A stretch of 64,000 bases of DNA from Pseudomonadota bacterium (GTDB lineage Bacteria; Pseudomonadota; Alphaproteobacteria; Reyranellales; Reyranellaceae). The stretch covers positions 24,454 to 88,453 of the forward strand of contig JAFEBU010000067.1 in NCBI GenBank assembly GCA_018242505.1. Direction: 5' to 3'. Position 1 is the stretch's first letter. Every line of letters begins with the position of its first letter. This document shows, piece by piece, positions 60,020 through 64,000 of this stretch. Below the pieces are notes generated by a model. It was not told the DNA's origin, did no database searches, and saw nothing but the letters and a program-made list of their open reading frames with translations. The translations under genes were made by a program, and so were the position numbers.

Positions 60020-60901
60020 CTATCCCGATGGAAGTTGCGAAAGGCTGGGCTGCATCTGACGCAGGCCGCCGACGATGGCGAAGAAGTCCGGATCGTCGGC
60101 GGCGAGCAGCCCATGGCGGACGAAGAAGTCGATCAGCACCAAATTGCAATTATATTTGAAGTGCTTGGTGTCACGCACCGTTTCGAATACCTGTCGCACC
60201 GGCCAGAGTTCGAAGGACTCGACTTCCCCGTCATGTGCGGTCGGTGTGAAATCCTCGGGCAGCTCGAGATCGAAACACGTCATGATGTCGGGCTTGAGCT
60301 GGGCGCCCGACTGGTTCCAGTACGAAACGTAGCCGACAGCCTTCGCCTGGCGGGCCAGCTCGGGGGGAATCGCTGCCTCCTCGCCGCATTCCTTCACCAG
60401 ATTGTCGAGGAGGCCGATGCCGGCCGGCTGGCCGCCCGCCACCGTGTTGTCGAGTTCGCCCGGAAAGGTCGGCTTGTCGCGCGACCGTCGCGGCACCCAG
60501 ACATGGAGGCCGTCCTTCTTGCGCACATACCCGGTCATGTGCGGTCCGTAGGCGCGCACGCCGAACCACGGCACCGCCGCGCGCTCCATCTCCATGAGCG
60601 CCGGCCGCGAGAACTCCCATGTGACGGAGTAAGCCTCCTCCCGCCACAGGCCCTTGAAATGGCCTTGCGCGCGCAGCTCCAGCAGGAAGCTGCGCATCGC
60701 GGCGGTGCGCTTGGTCGGCGCATCGAGGGCGCCGGCGAAATACCAGCCCTGTCGGCGATGGGTGAAGAGTTCGGGCTTGGCCGCCAGAACGGGCGCGAAG
60801 TCGCGATGGATGAAGCCCGCACGTTCGGTGCCGATGAACCACGGTTCGAACTGGCGCAGGTCGGCATTGTTGCAGCGCGCGATATGGTCGAGAAAGGACA
60901 T
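60020..60901 (-). CDS. Nudix hydrolase of the DUF4743 family
   Basis: A 293-residue protein with an N-terminal DUF4743-type domain (NADLRQFEPWFIGTERAGFI) and a Nudix fold whose box reads GGQPAG then LVKECGEEAAIP, matching the G-x5-E-x7-REUXEEXGU pattern with Lys-Glu for Arg-Glu. Relatives occur alone or fused to thiamine pyrophosphokinase and hydrolyse oxidised or damaged thiamine diphosphate. It is divergent from the thioesterase-like gene across 29 bp. Confidence 0.87.
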   Translation of the reverse strand: MSFLDHIARCNNADLRQFEPWFIGTERAGFIHRDFAPVLAAKPELFTHRRQGWYFAGALDAPTKRTAAMRSFLLELRAQGHFKGLWREEAYSVTWEFSRPALMEMERAAVPWFGVRAYGPHMTGYVRKKDGLHVWVPRRSRDKPTFPGELDNTVAGGQPAGIGLLDNLVKECGEEAAIPPELARQAKAVGYVSYWNQSGAQLKPDIMTCFDLELPEDFTPTAHDGEVESFELWPVRQVFETVRDTKHFKYNCNLVLIDFFVRHGLLAADDPDFFAIVGGLRQMQPSLSQLPSG

Positions 60902-60930
60902 GGCGACACGACTAGCACGAAGGACCGTGG

Positions 60931-61302
60931 ATGACCGAAGGCGAACTGCAGGCTTTTCTCGAGCGGATCATTCCGGCGCGCGATCGCTATGGCGTGTTCG
61001 TCGAGGAATGCCAGGACCAGGACGTGCGATTGCGCTTCTCCATGCCTGTCGACGAACGCTGGTCGACGCCGGCGCTTCTGGCGCTGATCGACGCGTCGTT
61101 GCAGGCGGCGGTAGGCACCGAGGTTGCCGTGACGCACCTCGCCGTGACGATGATCCACCCTGCAGCGCGCGCGGATGTGCTGGCTTTGTCGCGCGTCATC
61201 CGCCGCGATCGCGGCGCAATTTACGCCGAGACTTGGCTGTTCAGTCACGCCGCCGTCGAGCCGATGCTGCACGCGACGGCAACCCTCGGCGCCGATCCGT
61301 GA
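60931..61302 (+). CDS. PaaI-like hotdog thioesterase family protein
   Basis: A 123-residue protein with the hotdog layout: MPVDERWSTPALLALIDASL around the central helix, VAVTHLAVTMIHPAARADV as strands, and GAIYAETWLFSHAAVEPM at the end. The helix lacks a clear catalytic Asp/Glu of PaaI enzymes, so hydrolase activity is uncertain. It converges on lysM-type gene with a perfect hairpin in the 23-bp gap. Confidence 0.7.
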   Translation: MTEGELQAFLERIIPARDRYGVFVEECQDQDVRLRFSMPVDERWSTPALLALIDASLQAAVGTEVAVTHLAVTMIHPAARADVLALSRVIRRDRGAIYAETWLFSHAAVEPMLHATATLGADP

Positions 61303-61304
61303 TT

Positions 61305-61325
61305 GGGGCGCCCTGGTGGCGCCCC
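61305..61325. terminator. Bidirectional hairpin terminator
   Basis: GGGGCGCC and GGCGCCCC pair perfectly over a 5-nt loop in the gap between two convergent genes, ending directly at the stop codon of the LysM gene. No T-run follows, so it may work with Rho. Confidence 0.6.
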
Positions 61326-61763
61326 TCAGAGCGGCGGGATGCGGATCTTCTGGCCCGGGAAGATCAGGTTGGCATCCTTGATGACTTCGCGGTTGGCCTC
61401 GAAGATCTTCGGATACTTGTTGGCGTCCTTGTAGAAATGCTGCGCGATGGCCGACAGCGTGTCGCCGGACTTGATGATGTAGTACTGGGTCTGGTCTTCG
61501 GCGGGCGGCGCCTTCATGCCGTCGATCACCACGTTGCTCACGCCCATCGCATTGCCGGCGATGAGGATCGCCTTCTGCAAATCCTCCGTGCTCGACGCCT
61601 GGCCGCCCAGCTTCACATTGCCGGAAGAGGGGTCGTAGTCGACCGTCAGCCCTTCGATGCCCTTGAGGGAGGCTTCGATCTCGGCCTTGATCTTGTCGTT
61701 CGCTTCTGAATCGCTGTTGAAGACCTTGCGGCCGATGTTGCGGACGAAATCGAACAGACCCAT
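61326..61763 (-). CDS. BON-LysM protein (Kbp/YgaU-like)
   Basis: A 145-residue protein with a BON domain (about 25-85, SLKGIEGLTVDYDPSSGNVK, ASSTEDLQKAILIAGNAMG) and a C-terminal LysM domain (about 93-144, YYIIKSGDTLSAIAQHFYKD, ANLIFPGQKIRIPPL). Size and order match E. coli Kbp, a cytoplasmic potassium-binding protein needed under hyperosmotic stress. No signal peptide. AGGAGG precedes ATG 61763. Confidence 0.92.
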   Translation of the reverse strand: MGLFDFVRNIGRKVFNSDSEANDKIKAEIEASLKGIEGLTVDYDPSSGNVKLGGQASSTEDLQKAILIAGNAMGVSNVVIDGMKAPPAEDQTQYYIIKSGDTLSAIAQHFYKDANKYPKIFEANREVIKDANLIFPGQKIRIPPL

Positions 61764-61843
61764 GGGTACCTCCTATGTTGCTCTGGCAGTTACGCTAGGC
61801 CAGTTTGCAGGGCGGGCGCAACCGATGCGCGATGAGCATTTTG

Positions 61844-63823
61844 TTACGCCGCCTCTTTCCATGCGCCATCGACGACGACGGTGATGTCGCGCATGATCTG
61901 GGTGAGGTCGAAATCCTTGGGCGTATAGACGCGCGCGACGCCTGCCTCGATCAGCGCTGCTGCGTCGCTGGGCGGGATGATGCCGCCCACCACGACCGGC
62001 ACGTCGCCGATGCCTGCTTCGCGCATGCCACGCAATACATCGCCGACCAGCGAGACATGGCCGCCCGACAGGATCGACAGTCCGACGACATGCACGCTTT
62101 CCTCGAGGGCGGCGTTGACGATGCGCTCGGGCGTGAGACGGATCCCCTCGTAGACCACCTCCATCCCGCAGTCGCGGGCGCGCACGGCAATTTGCTCCGC
62201 GCCATTGGAATGGCCGTCGAGACCGGGCTTGCCGACCAGGATCTTTATGCGTCGGCCAAGGCGGCGCGATACGGCATCGACCTCGCGGCGGGTGGTGTCA
62301 AGGCGGGCGTCGCTTACACCGGCGGCGCGGGCCACTCCCGTCGGCGCGCGGTACTCGCCGAAGATCTCGCGCAGCGCCTGGGTCCATTCGCCGGTGGTGA
62401 CGCCGGCCTGCGCGCAGGCGATCGATGCCGGCATCACGTTGCGATCCTCTTTCGCCGCCGCGGCCAGGTCGGCGAGGGCCTTCTCGACGGCGCCGCCGTC
62501 GCGCGACGCTCGCCAGGCATTCAGGCGCTCGATCTGGTCGCGCTCCACCGAGGCATCGACCGTGAGGATGGCGCCTTCGCCGGCCGAGAGCGGGGAAGGC
62601 TCGCCTTCGGTGAAGGCGTTGACGCCGATCACCGTCTGCTCGCCGGCCTCGATGGCGGCGAGCCGCCGCAGATTCGATTCGACCAGCCGCTGCTTCATGT
62701 AGGCGGCCTCGATCGCGGCCACCGCGCCCCCCATGTCCTCGATGCGCTTCATCTCGGCCAGCGCTTCCTGCTTAAGCCCCTCGACCTTGCGTGCGATCTC
62801 GCCGCTGCCGTCGAAGATGTCGGCGTATTCCAGCAGGTCGGTCTCGTAAGCCACGATCTGTTGCAGCCTGAGCGACCATTGCTGGTCCCAGGGACGCGGC
62901 AGGCCGAGCGCCTCGTTCCAGGCAGGAAGCTGGACCGACCGGGCGCGCGCATTCTTGCTCATCACGACCGCCAGCATCTCGAGCAGGATGCGGTAGACGT
63001 TGTTCTCCGGCTGCTGCTCGGTGAGGCCGAGCGAGTTCACCTGCACGCCGTATCGAAACAGCCGCTGCTTGGCATCTTCGACACCGTAGCGGGTGTGGGT
63101 GATCTCATCCCACAGCTCGGCGAAGGCCCGCATCTTGCAGATTTCGGTGATGAAGCGGATGCCGGCGTTCACGAAGAAGGAGATGCGACCAACGACCTTG
63201 GGGAAATCGGACGAGGGCACCTGGCCGCGATCGCGCACCGCGTCGAGCACGGCGATCGCATTGGCGAGCGCGAAGGCCAGCTCCTGCATCGGTGTCGCGC
63301 CCGCTTCCTGCAGGTGATAGCTGCAGACATTCATCGGGTTCCATTTCGGAACCTCGCGATAGGTGAAGCCGATCGTATCGGCGGTGAGGCGCAGCGACGG
63401 TTCAGGTGGGAAGATGTAGGTGCCGCGGGAAAGGTATTCCTTGATGATGTCGTTCTGCGTCGTGCCCTGCAGCCTGGCGCGATCGACGCCCTGCGCCTCG
63501 GCGGTGGCGATGTAGAGCGCGAGCAGCCACGCCGCCGGCGCATTGATCGTCATCGAGGTGTTCATGCGGTCGAGCGGGATGCCGTCGAACAGGGTGCGCA
63601 TGTCGCCGAGATGGCTGATCGGCACGCCGACCTTGCCGACCTCGCCTTTGGCCAGCGGGTGATCGGAGTCGTAGCCGGTCTGGGTCGGCAGGTCGAAGGC
63701 CACCGAGAGACCGGTCTGGCCGCGCGCGAGGTTGGTACGGTAAAGCTCGTTCGATTTGGCCGCTGTCGAATGGCCGGCATAGGTACGGATCAGCCAGGGC
63801 TTGTCGCGCGTGGCGGCGGTCAT
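61844..63823 (-). CDS. ecm: Ethylmalonyl-CoA mutase (MeaA-like)
   Basis: A 659-residue adenosylcobalamin-dependent mutase. The N-terminal barrel begins PWLIRTYAGHSTAAKSNELY and has GLSVAFDLPTQTGYDSDHPL; the C-terminal cobalamin domain has the GKPGLDGHSNGAEQIA base-off motif with His near 536. Length and these segments place it with ethylmalonyl-CoA mutase of the ethylmalonyl-CoA pathway rather than methylmalonyl-CoA mutase (about 720 residues). It converts ethylmalonyl-CoA to methylsuccinyl-CoA, implying acetyl-CoA assimilation without isocitrate lyase. ATG 63823 is used; the frame extends 22 codons upstream without homology. Confidence 0.92.
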   Translation of the reverse strand: MTAATRDKPWLIRTYAGHSTAAKSNELYRTNLARGQTGLSVAFDLPTQTGYDSDHPLAKGEVGKVGVPISHLGDMRTLFDGIPLDRMNTSMTINAPAAWLLALYIATAEAQGVDRARLQGTTQNDIIKEYLSRGTYIFPPEPSLRLTADTIGFTYREVPKWNPMNVCSYHLQEAGATPMQELAFALANAIAVLDAVRDRGQVPSSDFPKVVGRISFFVNAGIRFITEICKMRAFAELWDEITHTRYGVEDAKQRLFRYGVQVNSLGLTEQQPENNVYRILLEMLAVVMSKNARARSVQLPAWNEALGLPRPWDQQWSLRLQQIVAYETDLLEYADIFDGSGEIARKVEGLKQEALAEMKRIEDMGGAVAAIEAAYMKQRLVESNLRRLAAIEAGEQTVIGVNAFTEGEPSPLSAGEGAILTVDASVERDQIERLNAWRASRDGGAVEKALADLAAAAKEDRNVMPASIACAQAGVTTGEWTQALREIFGEYRAPTGVARAAGVSDARLDTTRREVDAVSRRLGRRIKILVGKPGLDGHSNGAEQIAVRARDCGMEVVYEGIRLTPERIVNAALEESVHVVGLSILSGGHVSLVGDVLRGMREAGIGDVPVVVGGIIPPSDAAALIEAGVARVYTPKDFDLTQIMRDITVVVDGAWKEAA

Positions 63824-63905
63824 GGTATAAGCTCCGCTCCTCTCAACCGATGTTGCATTGCAGCATAACGTCTTCTGCGATGCAGCCAAGAGGTAAAAGC
63901 CTGTC

Positions 63906-64000
63906 GTGAGCGACCCTGTCGGCCGTGCCGCCGGCCTGCCTCCCCCCTTCGAGCCGCAGCCGATACCGAGCCGGCCGGTCTATGACGGCAGGCTCGGCGA
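63906..64000 (+). CDS. Start of a gene leaving the right edge, possibly DUF898 family
   Basis: From GTG 63906 the plus strand is open to the edge for 31 codons, including PPPFEPQPIPSRPVYDG and ending RLGE-like. The Pro-rich leader followed by an F/YxGRxGE-type motif resembles the beginning of DUF898 (YjgN-like) membrane proteins, but too little is present to be sure. AGAGG lies 13 bp upstream. It diverges from the ethylmalonyl-CoA mutase gene across 82 bp. Confidence 0.35.
   Translation, partial: MSDPVGRAAGLPPPFEPQPIPSRPVYDGRLG

Noticed and set aside
61805..63868. 687-codon plus-strand frame over the mutase gene
   Set aside because: Mirror frame of ecm; no motifs, no ribosome binding site.
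1..64000. tRNA, rRNA, riboswitch and CRISPR search by eye
   Set aside because: No cloverleaf, conserved riboswitch core or regularly spaced repeat array was found. The tandem repeats present have no spacers of constant length.

Overview
The window is GC-rich DNA from an alphaproteobacterium. Its gene inventory points to a free-living soil or freshwater heterotroph of the Hyphomicrobiales/Rhodospirillales/Reyranella type: an ethylmalonyl-CoA mutase, COQ7-type ubiquinone hydroxylase, a small aa3-oxidase subunit IV-like protein, a fused LivHM amino-acid permease, a Rieske oxygenase, a carotenoid oxygenase, OpgC and paired amidases. No rRNA, tRNA, CRISPR array, prophage or complete insertion sequence was found. 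The assignment rests on gene content only.

Layout. 1-8.4 kb: the 5' part of a glgE gene runs off the left edge, then selD, small conserved genes, a TauD-type dioxygenase and three decayed genes (MBL-fold hydrolase, class II aldolase, MerR regulator). 8.7-11.7 kb: a three-PAS sensor histidine kinase faces a single-domain response regulator. 12-21 kb: a MITE with IS5-like ends precedes a cluster of three related serine/threonine kinase genes interleaved with an O-antigen-polymerase-like membrane gene and a decayed second copy of it. Two of the three kinases have lost a different catalytic residue, and all three genes carry the same 11-bp motif upstream. 21-27 kb: an HTH regulator, a D-2-hydroxyacid dehydrogenase, then a class II cyclic-nucleotide phosphodiesterase gene that overlaps an AMP nucleosidase gene by 4 bp.

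27-39 kb: a branched-chain amino acid or amide ABC transporter operon (livK-livHM-livG-livF) diverges from two tandem RraA-like genes. Next come an LLM-class oxidoreductase, OsmC, a polytopic membrane protein, a hotdog protein and an MFS transporter. 39-48 kb: HNH nuclease; dedA-dsbB-coq7; nitronate monooxygenase; a second MITE; carotenoid oxygenase; a tight serine hydrolase/esterase/DNA glycosylase operon; gluQ. 48-64 kb: Rieske oxygenase, MetE-like methyltransferase, Asp/Glu racemase, two PRC-barrel proteins, OpgC, an operon of a TTC38-like protein with two amidases, a pair of small secreted paralogues (one broken), Nudix, LysM/BON, ethylmalonyl-CoA mutase, and the start of a gene leaving the right edge.

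Two themes run through the window. First, many genes are translationally coupled through 4-bp ATGA or GTGA overlaps. Second, short direct tandem duplications (8-24 bp) are common; in two pseudogenes such a duplication sits exactly at the frameshift, and in one intact gene a 15-bp unit repeated five times has expanded the signal peptide. The most unusual feature is the kinase/pseudokinase-polysaccharide polymerase cluster at 12.5-20.9 kb.
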